A DNA stretch of 64,000 nucleotides from Bradyrhizobium sp. DOA9 (lineage in GTDB: Bacteria > Pseudomonadota > Alphaproteobacteria > Rhizobiales > Xanthobacteraceae). The translations under genes and the position numbers were made by a program. Positions 50,153-58,496 of this stretch are shown in pieces. Numbering within the stretch: the first letter of the stretch is position 1; each line of letters starts with the position of its first letter. The notes under the pieces were generated by a model. The model saw nothing but the letters and a program-made list of their open reading frames with translations, did not search any database and was not told the DNA's origin. The stretch is taken from positions 6,330,741-6,394,740 of the forward strand of contig NZ_DF820425.1 in NCBI RefSeq assembly GCF_000617845.2, given 5' to 3'.

Positions 50153-50728
50153 TCATCCACGCCGGCCGCCGCGCGCCGTTCCTGTCTCCGTAACGAAGCC
50201 GTAGATCAGCGCCAGCCGGTCCAAACATTCGCGAAAACGGCGCGCGAAGTAATCGTTCCAGCGTTGCGTGCGGACGGCACGACGCTGCCCGACCTGATCC
50301 ATGGTCAGACCCAGCACCAGCACGTCATGCACCAGTGCGGCGCCGTCGGTGCCGAGCTCTCGTTCGACCCGGTTGAGCCGCAGCACCGCCTGGCGCTGGC
50401 TCTCGGTGACGGGCTCGCGCGTGCCCGTCCCATCGACATATTCGCGCGTCGTATCCACCGCCTGCGGACCCCGCTCGGCGCGCTCCCAATCGTTCTGAAA
50501 GGCGCGCCCGCCGCGGTACTGGGCCTCGTCGATCTGGTGGTGCGCGTGCAGCCGGCCGAGCGGATCGCCGCGGACGGACCGGATGGCCAGGATCTTCTCC
50601 CCGGAATCGAGCGCGAGCGGATTGTCGACCTCCACCTCCGCGATCTCGGCGTTGAAAGGCACCTCCCGCGACCGCCGGTCATAGATCTGCGCCAATTTAT
50701 AGGACTTGTTACGTCGGGTACGCGCCAC
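50153..50728 (-). CDS. DUF6456-like regulatory protein
   Basis: 191 residues from GTG 50728 with AAGGAG upstream. The central HHQIDEAQYRGGRAFQNDWE and QRWNDYFARRFRECLDRLAL segments resemble DUF6456, a family found with alphaproteobacterial transcription regulators. It is the second gene after a GcrA-like gene on the same strand, 46 bp apart. Confidence 0.6.
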   Translation of the reverse strand: MARTRRNKSYKLAQIYDRRSREVPFNAEIAEVEVDNPLALDSGEKILAIRSVRGDPLGRLHAHHQIDEAQYRGGRAFQNDWERAERGPQAVDTTREYVDGTGTREPVTESQRQAVLRLNRVERELGTDGAALVHDVLVLGLTMDQVGQRRAVRTQRWNDYFARRFRECLDRLALIYGFVTETGTARGGRRG

Positions 50729-50774
50729 TCGGATACTCCTTGCAAGACTGAGGGTTGAACGGAGGGCGGCACCG

Positions 50775-51311
50775 TCAGAGCGCCGAGACCAGCTTCAGCA
50801 CGACGGGGCCTGCGGCACGGGCAGCCGACGCGGCCTCGGAACGGCGCGTCAGGCGAGCATGCGGTGCGCAATAGCTGGAGCCGGGCTGGCGCGGATGGCC
50901 GCAGAAGGCGATCTGCTCGCCGTCCTTGTCGCCGCCATAGGGATAGCGGCAGTCGGCCGGCTCGAGCTCGACCAGTTGGATCAGGCGCGGCTGGATACCG
51001 ACGCAGCGCAACTTCGCCCACGCCGCAGGCTTCATGGCGGACCTCGGCGGCAGATTGAGGCTCGGCCACACCGTCCGGCGTGGCGAAAGCAGGCTGGGTT
51101 CACCCGGCAAGGGCGGCGCGAGCGCCGGACTCGTCATCCATTGCGGCACGATGAGGCCGAGCCGCTTGGCGCGGCCGACCACTGCGCTCCGGGTATAAGC
51201 CGTTCCAAACCTTGCGTTTATCTGTCTTCCGATCTCCGCATACGACATGCCTTTGTGAAAATAGTCGCGAAGCGCGTCGGAGTGCTCCGACGGCCAATGG
51301 CCCGGTTCCAT
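50775..51311 (-). CDS. GcrA cell-cycle regulator family protein
   Basis: 178 residues from ATG 51311. The N-terminal helix-turn-helix (WPSEHSDALRDYFHKGMSYA, then EIGRQINARFGTAYTRSAVV and RAKRLGL) and the C-terminal CRYPYGG...FCGHPRQPGSSYCAPHARL motif match GcrA. GcrA proteins bind methylated DNA and sigma-70 to control cell-cycle genes in alphaproteobacteria. It is divergent from an S24 repressor across palindromic sites, unlike a housekeeping gcrA, so it may be a mobile or phage-derived copy. Confidence 0.8.
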   Translation of the reverse strand: MEPGHWPSEHSDALRDYFHKGMSYAEIGRQINARFGTAYTRSAVVGRAKRLGLIVPQWMTSPALAPPLPGEPSLLSPRRTVWPSLNLPPRSAMKPAAWAKLRCVGIQPRLIQLVELEPADCRYPYGGDKDGEQIAFCGHPRQPGSSYCAPHARLTRRSEAASAARAAGPVVLKLVSAL

Positions 51312-51363
51312 GCTGCTGTCCTGTGATGCACCTCCAACCCGGGAGGCGAGACGCACATTCCGT

Positions 51364-51374
51364 TATTCCGAATA
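51364..51374. promoter_or_regulatory. Possible S24 repressor operator 1
   Basis: TATTCCGAATA, a perfect 11-bp palindrome in the divergent region between GcrA-like and S24 repressor genes. Confidence 0.5.
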
Positions 51375-51415
51375 CAGAGTCAAGCCGTATTTCTGATATT
51401 CATAATTGCATCAAT

Positions 51416-51428
51416 TCCGAATTTCGGA
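51416..51428. promoter_or_regulatory. Probable S24 repressor operator 2
   Basis: TCCGAA-T-TTCGGA, a perfect palindrome 39 bp before the repressor start. Confidence 0.65.
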
Positions 51429-51466
51429 TTACAAGAGGCGACCGGTGCGCAATCGAGGGAATCACG

Positions 51467-52075
51467 ATGTTGGACGTAGCAATGATCGAGCGGGGCCTGG
51501 AGAAGACGGGCAAGAGCAAGGGCGGCCTGGCTGCGGCCATGGGCGTGCGGCCCGGTGCCGTCTCGGAGATTCTCGGCGGCGAGCGCCTAGTGAAAGCCTC
51601 GGAGATCATTCCGATCATGGAATATCTCGAGCTCAATCTCGCGCCGATCATGGGCCGCGTCGGAGCCGGCGCCGTGATCGAGCCGGACTACGAACAGGTT
51701 CCCCCGGAAGGTCTCGGCGACGTCGCGTTGCCCTTCCCGATCATGGAAGAGACGATCGCATTCGAGATCGTGGGCGATTCGATGCTTCCAAAATACGAAA
51801 GCGGCGATGTGATCGTCGTCTACAAGGACCAGCGCCATCCGCTGTCGAGCTTCTACGGCGAAGAGGCGGTGGTCCGGCTCAAGACCGGCGAGCGTTTCCT
51901 GAAGACGATCGAGCGGGGCAAATCCCCCTCCGTGGTCAACCTCACCAGCTTCAATGCCAAGCCGATCGTCGGCGTCAAGCTCGACTGGGTCGGGGAAATC
52001 TGCCTGTCCATGCCCAAGGGGCAGCTTGAACGGCTGCGCGCGAAATCGGCGCGTCCGCGCAAGAAGGGCAAGTGA
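51467..52075 (+). CDS. S24 (LexA/CI-like) transcriptional repressor
   Basis: 202 residues from ATG 51467 with GAGGG upstream. The N-terminal helix-turn-helix is at residues 1-55 (GKSKGGLAAAMGVRPGAVSE). The C-terminal S24 domain keeps the catalytic serine in VGDSMLPKYESGD and a lysine in VVRLKTGERFLK. Such repressors cleave themselves on a stress or RecA signal and occur in prophages. Palindromes with TCCGA half-sites before and after it suggest it controls both flanking units. Confidence 0.88.
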   Translation: MLDVAMIERGLEKTGKSKGGLAAAMGVRPGAVSEILGGERLVKASEIIPIMEYLELNLAPIMGRVGAGAVIEPDYEQVPPEGLGDVALPFPIMEETIAFEIVGDSMLPKYESGDVIVVYKDQRHPLSSFYGEEAVVRLKTGERFLKTIERGKSPSVVNLTSFNAKPIVGVKLDWVGEICLSMPKGQLERLRAKSARPRKKGK

Positions 52076-52110
52076 GAGGGGTGGCGATTTCTGATTTATA
52101 GAAATCGCGA

Positions 52111-52139
52111 TTGACATCATTCCGATTTTCGGAAATAAT
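52111..52139 (+). promoter_or_regulatory. Sigma-70-type promoter overlapped by operator
   Basis: TTGACA, 17 bp, AATAAT. The palindrome at 52120-52134 lies between -35 and -10, so the repressor would block polymerase. Confidence 0.65.
52120..52134. promoter_or_regulatory. Probable S24 repressor operator 3
   Basis: TTCCGA-TTT-TCGGAA, a perfect palindrome sharing the half-site of operator 2. Just upstream is a stem of 8-bp arms (GCGATTTC/GAAATCGC, 52084-52108) after the repressor stop. Confidence 0.65.
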
Positions 52140-52180
52140 CCGGCCGCGTCCCGAGCAGCGGGGCGCGGCAGGATCGTTTC

Positions 52181-52456
52181 ATGCAATATTTCGTCGTGAT
52201 GATCGATTACGGGCGGCGAGGCCGCGAGGCGGTCGTCGATCCCGAAATCACCAGGCGCGAGGTCGTCTCCCGCCTCGCCTCGGGCGAATATCGGAACATC
52301 TCATTCATCCACGAGATCGTGGAGAACTCGGTCGAAGATGTCACCGAGGCCATCCTGGCCGAGGCGGCCCTCCCGCAGATCGAGCCCGAGGAGGTCGATC
52401 TCCAGGCAATCCGCCTCGATCACGTCCATGACCTGCGCAAGCACGAGCCGACTTGA
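52181..52456 (+). CDS. Hypothetical protein under S24-type control
   Basis: 91 residues from ATG 52181. Sequence MQYFVVMIDYGRRGREAVVD, then EITRREVVSRLASGEYRNIS and an acidic helical C-terminus. No family recognised. The promoter and operator directly upstream suggest it is the target gene of the repressor. Confidence 0.65.
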   Translation: MQYFVVMIDYGRRGREAVVDPEITRREVVSRLASGEYRNISFIHEIVENSVEDVTEAILAEAALPQIEPEEVDLQAIRLDHVHDLRKHEPT

Positions 52457-52493
52457 CGCGGGCTTGAAGCCCGCGCCACCGCTCAGTCGGGCG

Positions 52494-53468
52494 CTAGACC
52501 AGGAGAACGGTCGATCCCGTAGTCTTGCGTGCCGCAAGATCGGCGTGCGCTTTGGCGGCGTCCTTCAGGGGATAGGTCTGGTGCACCTCGATCTTGACCG
52601 CGCCGGACTTGACGACGTCGAACAACTCGCCCGCCATCGCCACCAGATTTTCGCGCTTGGCGGCGTAGGTGAACAGCGTCGGACGCGTGACGTAGAGCGA
52701 GCCCTTCTGGGCGAGCAGGCCGAGATTGAGCGGCTCCACTGCGCCGGAGGACTGGCCGAACAGCGCGGCGACGCCGAGCGGCGCGAGGCAATCCAGCGAT
52801 TTCAGGAACGTGTCCTTGCCGACGGAATCATACACCACCGGCACCTTCTTGCCGCCGGTGATCTCGTCGACCCGCTTCACGAAATCCTCCCTCGTATAGA
52901 TGATCACGTGGTCGCAGCCATGCGCCTTGGCGAGCTTCGCCTTCTCGTCGTTGCTGACGGTGCCGATCACGGTCGCGCCGAGATGCTTGGCCCACTGGCT
53001 CAAGATCAGGCCGACACCGCCAGCCGCGGCATGGAGCAGGATGGTATCGCCGGCCTTCACCCGATAGGTCTGGCGGATCAGATATTGCGTGGTGAGCCCC
53101 TTGAGCATCATCGCCGCCGCGGTCCTGTCGTCGACGCCGTCGGGCAATTTCAACAGCCGATCGGCGGGGATCAGCCGCGCCTCCGAGTAGGCCCCGAGTG
53201 GCGAAGCGCCATAAGCAACGCGATCGCCAGGCTTCAGATCGGTGACGCCGGACCCAACCTCCTCGACGACGCCGGCCGCCTCGCTGCCGAGCCCGCTCGG
53301 CAGTTGCGCCGGATAGAGGCCGGAACGGTTATAGATGTCGACGAAGTTGAGGCCGACCGCGGTGTGGCGGATGCGCGCCTCGCCAGGCCCAGGATTGCCG
53401 ACGCTGACCTCCTCCCAGACCAGAACTTCCGGACCGCCGGTTTTGTGAAAGCGAATGGCATGCGTCAT
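52494..53468 (-). CDS. qorA: NADPH:quinone oxidoreductase, zeta-crystallin family
   Basis: 324 residues with GGGAG before the ATG. The zinc-free medium-chain dehydrogenase fold shows GLNFVDIYNRSGLYP, the nucleotide-binding HAAAGGVGLILSQWAKHLGA and VVYDSVGKDTFLKSLDCLAP. The family reduces quinones or enones with NADPH. Monocistronic. Confidence 0.9.
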   Translation of the reverse strand: MTHAIRFHKTGGPEVLVWEEVSVGNPGPGEARIRHTAVGLNFVDIYNRSGLYPAQLPSGLGSEAAGVVEEVGSGVTDLKPGDRVAYGASPLGAYSEARLIPADRLLKLPDGVDDRTAAAMMLKGLTTQYLIRQTYRVKAGDTILLHAAAGGVGLILSQWAKHLGATVIGTVSNDEKAKLAKAHGCDHVIIYTREDFVKRVDEITGGKKVPVVYDSVGKDTFLKSLDCLAPLGVAALFGQSSGAVEPLNLGLLAQKGSLYVTRPTLFTYAAKRENLVAMAGELFDVVKSGAVKIEVHQTYPLKDAAKAHADLAARKTTGSTVLLV

Positions 53469-53691
53469 GGGCGTGCTCCCTTATCATTGAGGTGAAAGTC
53501 CGAATACCGGATCGGCCTGTGAAATAGGCATTTGGTCCGCCTGTTACAGTACAGAGCCGTAACAAGAAAGTCACAGCGAACGACAAACGAGCGCCGTTCC
53601 GCCTCCGTTCGAAAGAGTTGATGAGGGCCCCGGGGCAACCGGGAGTACCCTTTACGCGGGGTTTGATGGTCGCCTGCGAAGGAGAGCCGAG

Positions 53692-53892
53692 ATGCCAGCT
53701 TACGTTCAGCATCATCAGGACGTCGAAGTCGCGCCTGTAAATTGCCCGACCTGTATGGGGTTCCTGCCGATGTATGTGCGCGAGGTCGAGCCGCATTGGA
53801 GCCTTGCCAAGATCGACTTCGTCTATGAATGCGCCGATTGCGGCGCCGAGGTCAGACAGACGATCCGCAAGCCGGAGCTGCTGCGGCACTGA
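53692..53892 (+). CDS. Small zinc-ribbon-like protein
   Basis: 66 residues from ATG 53692 with AAGGAGAG upstream. Two CxxC pairs (NCPTCMG and ECADCGA) 32 residues apart should bind one zinc. Possibly a regulatory or nucleic-acid binding protein. Confidence 0.7.
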   Translation: MPAYVQHHQDVEVAPVNCPTCMGFLPMYVREVEPHWSLAKIDFVYECADCGAEVRQTIRKPELLRH

Positions 53893-54038
53893 TCGCACCA
53901 GCGGCGAACCGCTCAACTATTTGCGCTTAGCGGAAAAACACGGTTCACGCGGGTCTGATGTCTCCCAATCGAGGCTTGTTCTTTGCCGGGAACGCAGGCA
54001 GAACAAGCCTCAAGCAAGACCTTTGGGAGCGCCCTTTC

Positions 54039-54986
54039 GTGGCTGATCAGAAGGCCTCGACCTCGATCGAGGCAGTGGAGAGCGGCCTCGCCGCGCAGGG
54101 CTACATCGCGAGCCGGCAGATCGCGACCGCCGTCTACTTGTCGCAGCAGATCGAAAAGCCGATCCTGGTCGAAGGCCCCGCGGGCGTCGGCAAGACCGAG
54201 CTTGCCAAGGCGATCGCGGCCTGGCGCGGCCTGAAGATGATCCGCCTGCAATGCTATGAGGGCCTCGACGAGGCCAAGGCGCTCTACGAGTGGAAATACG
54301 CCAAGCAGCTTCTTTATACGCAGATCCTCAAGGACAAGCTCGGCGAAGTCCTCGGCGGCGCGCAGACGCTGCATGCCGCGCTCGACCAGCTCCATGATTT
54401 CGGCGACGTATTCTTCTCCAAGGAGTTCGTCGAGCCGCGACCGCTGCTCCAGGCGCTTGAGCAGCCGGGCGGCTGCGTGCTCCTGATCGACGAGATCGAC
54501 AAGTCGGACGCCGAATTCGAATCGCTGCTGCTGGAGATTCTCTCCGACTTCCAGGTCACGATCCCCGAGCTCGGAACCGTCTCGGCGATCACGCCGCCGA
54601 TGGTGATCCTCACCTCCAACAGCGAGCGCGACCTGGGCGATGCCCTGAAGCGACGCTGCCTGCATCTGCATATCGGCTTCCCCGAGCAACGCCTCGAGGA
54701 GCGCATCGTCGAAAGCCGCGTGCCCGGCATCTCGCAGACGCTGCGCCGGCAGATGGTCGGCTTCATCCACGAGATCCGCTCGCTGGATCTCAAGAAGCTG
54801 CCGTCGGTCAGCGAGACCATCGACTGGGCGCGCGTGCTGGTGCTGCTCCAGGCCTCCGAACTCGATACCGAGATCGTCAAGGACACGCTCAACGTGCTCC
54901 TGAAGTACGAAGCCGACATCGAGGCCGCGACGCCGCAGGTGACGACCTTCATTGCCAAGGCGGCCCGGTCCAACGTCTTCGGTTGA
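54039..54986 (+). CDS. MoxR-type AAA+ ATPase
   Basis: 315 residues from GTG 54039 (GGGAG 9 bp upstream); an ATG at 53958 has no ribosome site. Walker A GPAGVGKTEL, Walker B CVLLIDEIDKSD and sensor 1 VILTSNSERD are clear. MoxR ATPases mature or insert cofactors of partner enzymes together with VWA proteins, and a VWA gene overlaps the stop here. In oligotrophic relatives such pairs act on CO dehydrogenase-like enzymes, but none is in view. Confidence 0.88.
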   Translation: MADQKASTSIEAVESGLAAQGYIASRQIATAVYLSQQIEKPILVEGPAGVGKTELAKAIAAWRGLKMIRLQCYEGLDEAKALYEWKYAKQLLYTQILKDKLGEVLGGAQTLHAALDQLHDFGDVFFSKEFVEPRPLLQALEQPGGCVLLIDEIDKSDAEFESLLLEILSDFQVTIPELGTVSAITPPMVILTSNSERDLGDALKRRCLHLHIGFPEQRLEERIVESRVPGISQTLRRQMVGFIHEIRSLDLKKLPSVSETIDWARVLVLLQASELDTEIVKDTLNVLLKYEADIEAATPQVTTFIAKAARSNVFG

Positions 54987-54991
54987 CGCCG

Positions 54992-56371
54992 ATGCGCGAA
55001 AATCTCCACCGCTTCTTTCGGGCGGCGCGCGGTGTCGGCGTCCACGTCTCGCCTGCCGAAAGTATCGATGCGATGCGCGCCGTCGCGCAAGTCGGCATCT
55101 CCGACAGAAGCGTGCTGCGCGATGCGCTGCTGCTGACGCTCGCCAAGTCGCAGGACGAGAAGCTCGCGCTCGGCGACTGCTTCGATCTGTTCTTCAGCCA
55201 GCCCGAACCGCGACAGGATCAGCCTGAAGCTGCCGGCGAAGACGATGCTGCGCAAGATGACGATCAGCCACCCTCCTCCGGACCGGCGAGCGAGGCGGGT
55301 GAAGGTCAGCCTCCCCAGGGCCTGGGTCCGCTGGCCCAGATGCTGTTGTCGCAGGATCGTAATGCGATCGCTGCCGCGATTGCCAGCGCCTCCGGCGCGG
55401 CTTCCCTGTCCGACATCCGCTATTCCACCCAGCGCGGCATATTCTCCAGCCGCATTCTCGACGCCATGGGCCTCCAGCGCCTGCGCGACGATCTAGACCA
55501 GCTGACCGCGACCAACCCGTCGCTGGCCGAGCGCCTGCGCGCCGCGCTCGATGCCTTGCGCGAAGCCGTGCGCGACACGGTCTCGCAAGGGCTTGCACTC
55601 TATGCCCGCGAGGAGGCCGAAAACCTCCGCAACGAGATCCTGCGCAACGCGCCGCTTGCCCGTATCGAGCGGCGCCAGGTCGCCGAGATGCGCGCCCTCA
55701 TCCGCCAGATCGCACGCCGGCTGCGGGAGCGCTATTCCAAGCCGCGCAAGCGCCAGCGCCGCGGCCATCTCGACGTCCGCCGCACGCTGCGCCGCAACGC
55801 AGCCTGGGGCGGCGTGCCGTTCCTCACGGCGTGGAAGCGCAAGCATCGCGACCGGCCGAAGATCGTCGCGCTGTGCGACGTCTCGGGCTCCGTTGCGCAA
55901 GTCTCCGATTTCTTCCTGCTGCTGATCCACTCTCTGCATGAGGTGGTCGACGATGTCCGCTCATTCGCCTTCTCTTCGCACCTGATCGAGGTCAGCGAGA
56001 TTCTGGAAGCGAAGTCGCCGGAGGAAGCGATGTCCGAGATCATGTCCAAGGTCGGCTTCGGCTCGTCGGACTACGGCTCATCGCTGGTCGATTTCGAGAA
56101 GGAGTTCATGAGCACGCTGACGCCGCAGACCACGGTGATCGTGCTCGGCGATGCCCGTAGCAACAATCTCGACCCGCGCGCCGACATTCTGCGCCGGATC
56201 TCCGAGCGCTCGAAGCGTCTGGTCTGGCTCAATCCCGAGGGTCGGCTCGCCTGGGGCTTTGGCGATTCCGAGATGCCGCGCTATGCGACCTTTTGCAGCG
56301 TCGTGCGACAATGCGCCACCGCACAACAGCTCGAGCGCGCTGTCTCCGACATTGTGGCGACTTATCAGTAA
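54992..56371 (+). CDS. CoxE-like VWA domain protein
   Basis: 459 residues from ATG 54992 (TTG 54983 overlaps the ATPase stop). The N-terminus is helical, then a proline/acidic linker (about 75-110), another helical region and a C-terminal von Willebrand A domain. The MIDAS motif appears as LCDVSGSVAQ (DxSxS). It is the usual partner of MoxR ATPases in metalloenzyme maturation. Confidence 0.88.
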   Translation: MRENLHRFFRAARGVGVHVSPAESIDAMRAVAQVGISDRSVLRDALLLTLAKSQDEKLALGDCFDLFFSQPEPRQDQPEAAGEDDAAQDDDQPPSSGPASEAGEGQPPQGLGPLAQMLLSQDRNAIAAAIASASGAASLSDIRYSTQRGIFSSRILDAMGLQRLRDDLDQLTATNPSLAERLRAALDALREAVRDTVSQGLALYAREEAENLRNEILRNAPLARIERRQVAEMRALIRQIARRLRERYSKPRKRQRRGHLDVRRTLRRNAAWGGVPFLTAWKRKHRDRPKIVALCDVSGSVAQVSDFFLLLIHSLHEVVDDVRSFAFSSHLIEVSEILEAKSPEEAMSEIMSKVGFGSSDYGSSLVDFEKEFMSTLTPQTTVIVLGDARSNNLDPRADILRRISERSKRLVWLNPEGRLAWGFGDSEMPRYATFCSVVRQCATAQQLERAVSDIVATYQ

Positions 56372-56390
56372 GCAGTGACAGCCGCCAGCG

Positions 56391-56567
56391 TCAGGCGGCG
56401 CTCAGCTCGGCCTGATTGCACTCCCGAAAGTGATGCGCGATTTCGTCGAGGGCGCGCTGTTCCCATTCTTCTGCCTGCGCCAGCCAAAACAGCCTGCGTT
56501 TCGAATCGAGCGCCGCGCGCTCGCGGCACAAAAATTCCTGACTGCGTATTTCAACCAGCCTGTTCAT
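56391..56567 (-). CDS. Small hypothetical protein
   Basis: 58 residues from ATG 56567 with GGAGTGGAG upstream. A long helix with WLAQAEEWEQRALDEIAHHF and a cysteine near the start. Convergent with the VWA gene. Confidence 0.55.
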   Translation of the reverse strand: MNRLVEIRSQEFLCRERAALDSKRRLFWLAQAEEWEQRALDEIAHHFRECNQAELSAA

Positions 56568-56939
56568 GCACTCCACTCCTGCCGCGTGAAGCCATTTCCC
56601 AAAAATCAACGTAACAGAGTCCCGAGCCTCTCGCCTTATGATTTCTGTGCATATCGCGACGCAGAATGGGACAGCGATACTTCCCGTGCACTGCGACAGT
56701 TCGCACCGCAACATCAAATGCGGATCATCAATTAGTGATCGGAGATCGTGACGATATTCGTGCACAAACGATCTTAATTCGTGCGCAAACGCTCTTAACT
56801 TCTGTGATGCAACGAAGTGCCGCAATTTGTGAAGAGGTGTTCTAAACAGCTGACCGAATTCCCGACTCATTGTCGTCGCACGGTCTTCATGCGGCGCCGC
56901 TAACAGGGGCACGCGAACCGGACGATCGCCTGAGGCAAC
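56568..56939. other. 372-bp divergent intergenic region
   Basis: No gene is supported. The region is AT-richer than its surroundings and holds a 21-bp tandem repeat, so it is probably regulatory. Confidence 0.55.
56758..56799 (+). repeat. 21-bp tandem direct repeat, probable regulator site
   Basis: TTCGTGCACAAACGATCTTAA and TTCGTGCGCAAACGCTCTTAA lie head to tail with two changes. The first unit is 56758-56778 and the second 56779-56799; 21 bp equals two helical turns. Confidence 0.8.
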
Positions 56940-57161
56940 ATGAGCAACGATTTCGACTTCGATCTTTCATTCGACCAGTGGGAAGCACTGAAGGCGCTTC
57001 GCAACCCGGTGTCGAACGGCCGCCTCGCGAAAGCCTATCTCGTCGAAAGCCTCGCCAAGCTCGGCCTCGTTGACGTGAATGACGGCGTGCCTGCGATCAC
57101 CCCCACAGGACGCAAGGTGCTGGTGCGCGGCTCATGCCGGCTGCTGGATCTCGTGGCGTGA
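56940..57161 (+). CDS. Small hypothetical protein
   Basis: 73 residues from ATG 56940 with TGAGG upstream. Contains LSFDQWEALKALRNP and PTGRKVLVRGSCRLLDLVA, suggesting a small winged-helix-like fold, but no family is recognised. Confidence 0.65.
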   Translation: MSNDFDFDLSFDQWEALKALRNPVSNGRLAKAYLVESLAKLGLVDVNDGVPAITPTGRKVLVRGSCRLLDLVA

Positions 57162-57295
57162 CGAGATCGCCTGCTGCCGCGTAACTGCGCGATCGCCTGA
57201 AAAATAGCCTTTAGCTCTTCATCGAAATCGGATTTGCTTCCTGCGACACGATCCGGCGCGCAACGACGCAGCGCAGACAGGCAAGGGAGCTGATC

Positions 57296-58309
57296 ATGAA
57301 CGGGCTTGGCGGGCTGAACAAATCTCCCAACGGTGTGGTTGTCGGACTTGTGCAGCTTCAACTGCCTAACGTGGTGAGCCCGGCCGATCTGGCGAGGCAG
57401 ACTGAACGCATCGTCTGGATGGTCGGCAAGGCCCGTCGCAATCTCTCCACCATGGATCTGGTGGTCTTCCCCGAATACTCGTTGCACGGCCTTTCGATGG
57501 ACACCAATCCCGCGATCATGTGCCGGCTCGACGGGCCGGAGGTCGCGGCCTTCAAGAAGGCTTGCATCGACAACAGCATCTGGGGCTGCTTCTCCATCAT
57601 GGAGTTCAACCCGCATGGCAATCCCTACAATTCCGGCCTGATCATCGACGACCACGGCGACATCAAGCTCTACTACCGCAAGCTCCATCCCTGGATTCCG
57701 GTCGAGCCGTGGGAGCCTGGCGATATCGGTATTCCCGTGATCGAGGGACCGAAGGGCGCGAAGATCGCGCTCATCATCTGTCATGATGGCATGTTCCCGG
57801 AGATGGCACGGGAATGCGCCTACAAGGGCGCCGAGATCATGATCCGAACCGCCGGCTATACCGCGCCGATCCGAGACGCCTGGCGTTTCACCAACCAGGC
57901 CAATTCGTTCCAGAATCTGATGGTGACGGCGAATGTGTGCATGTGCGGCTCGGACGGCTCGTTCGATTCCATGGGCGAAGGCATGATCGTCAATTTCGAC
58001 GGCACCGTGCTGGCGCACGGCACCACCGGCCGTGCCGACGAGATCATCACCGCCGAGGTCCGGCCGGACCTCGTGCGCGAGGCGCGCATCAACTGGGGCG
58101 TCGAAAACAACATCTACCAGCTCTGGCACCGCGGCTATGTCGCGGTGAAGGGCGGCGCGATGGACTGCCCCTACACGTTCATGCAGGACATGGTCGCCGG
58201 CACGTTTCGACTGCCGTGGGAAGAGCAGGTCAAGGTCACCGACGGCACCTCGTGCGGCTTTCCGGCCCCGACGCGGATGTTCGGCAAGACGGCGAAGGCG
58301 GCAGAGTAG
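57296..58309 (+). CDS. amiF: Formamidase
   Basis: 337 residues with GGGAG before the ATG. It is a nitrilase-superfamily member with the Glu-Lys-Cys triad: E60 (VFPEYSLHG), K129 (YYRKLHPWIP) and C162 (IICHDGMFPE). Its length and motifs (SIMEFNPHGNPYNSGLII, EPWEPGDIGIPV) match formamidase rather than aliphatic amidase. It hydrolyses formamide to formate and ammonia. Here it stands alone. Confidence 0.88.
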   Translation: MNGLGGLNKSPNGVVVGLVQLQLPNVVSPADLARQTERIVWMVGKARRNLSTMDLVVFPEYSLHGLSMDTNPAIMCRLDGPEVAAFKKACIDNSIWGCFSIMEFNPHGNPYNSGLIIDDHGDIKLYYRKLHPWIPVEPWEPGDIGIPVIEGPKGAKIALIICHDGMFPEMARECAYKGAEIMIRTAGYTAPIRDAWRFTNQANSFQNLMVTANVCMCGSDGSFDSMGEGMIVNFDGTVLAHGTTGRADEIITAEVRPDLVREARINWGVENNIYQLWHRGYVAVKGGAMDCPYTFMQDMVAGTFRLPWEEQVKVTDGTSCGFPAPTRMFGKTAKAAE

Positions 58310-58346
58310 GCCGATTTCTCGGGCGTCACCGCGACAATCTGGCACC

Positions 58347-58485
58347 GTGGCCCGCGCGCTCGGCAACCTCATCGGCAATTGCGTCGCAACCGTCGTGATC
58401 GCGGCCTGGGGAAGGCGATCTCGACCGCGCCAAGGCGGCCAAGGTGTTGCAAGGCGGCGAGGTAGTGGATGTGACCGCTGGATAG
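58347..58485 (+). pseudogene. dctA: C4-dicarboxylate transporter (dctA) 3' remnant, frameshifted
   Basis: The first part reads ARALGNLIGNCVATVVIAAW, typical of the C-terminal region of DctA. After an extra G (GCCTGGGGAAGG) the frame shifts and EGDLDRAKAAKVLQGGEVVD appears in the next frame before TAG. Only about 45 residues of a family of some 440 are left. Confidence 0.6.
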
Positions 58486-58496
58486 CGGTTCGGCGA

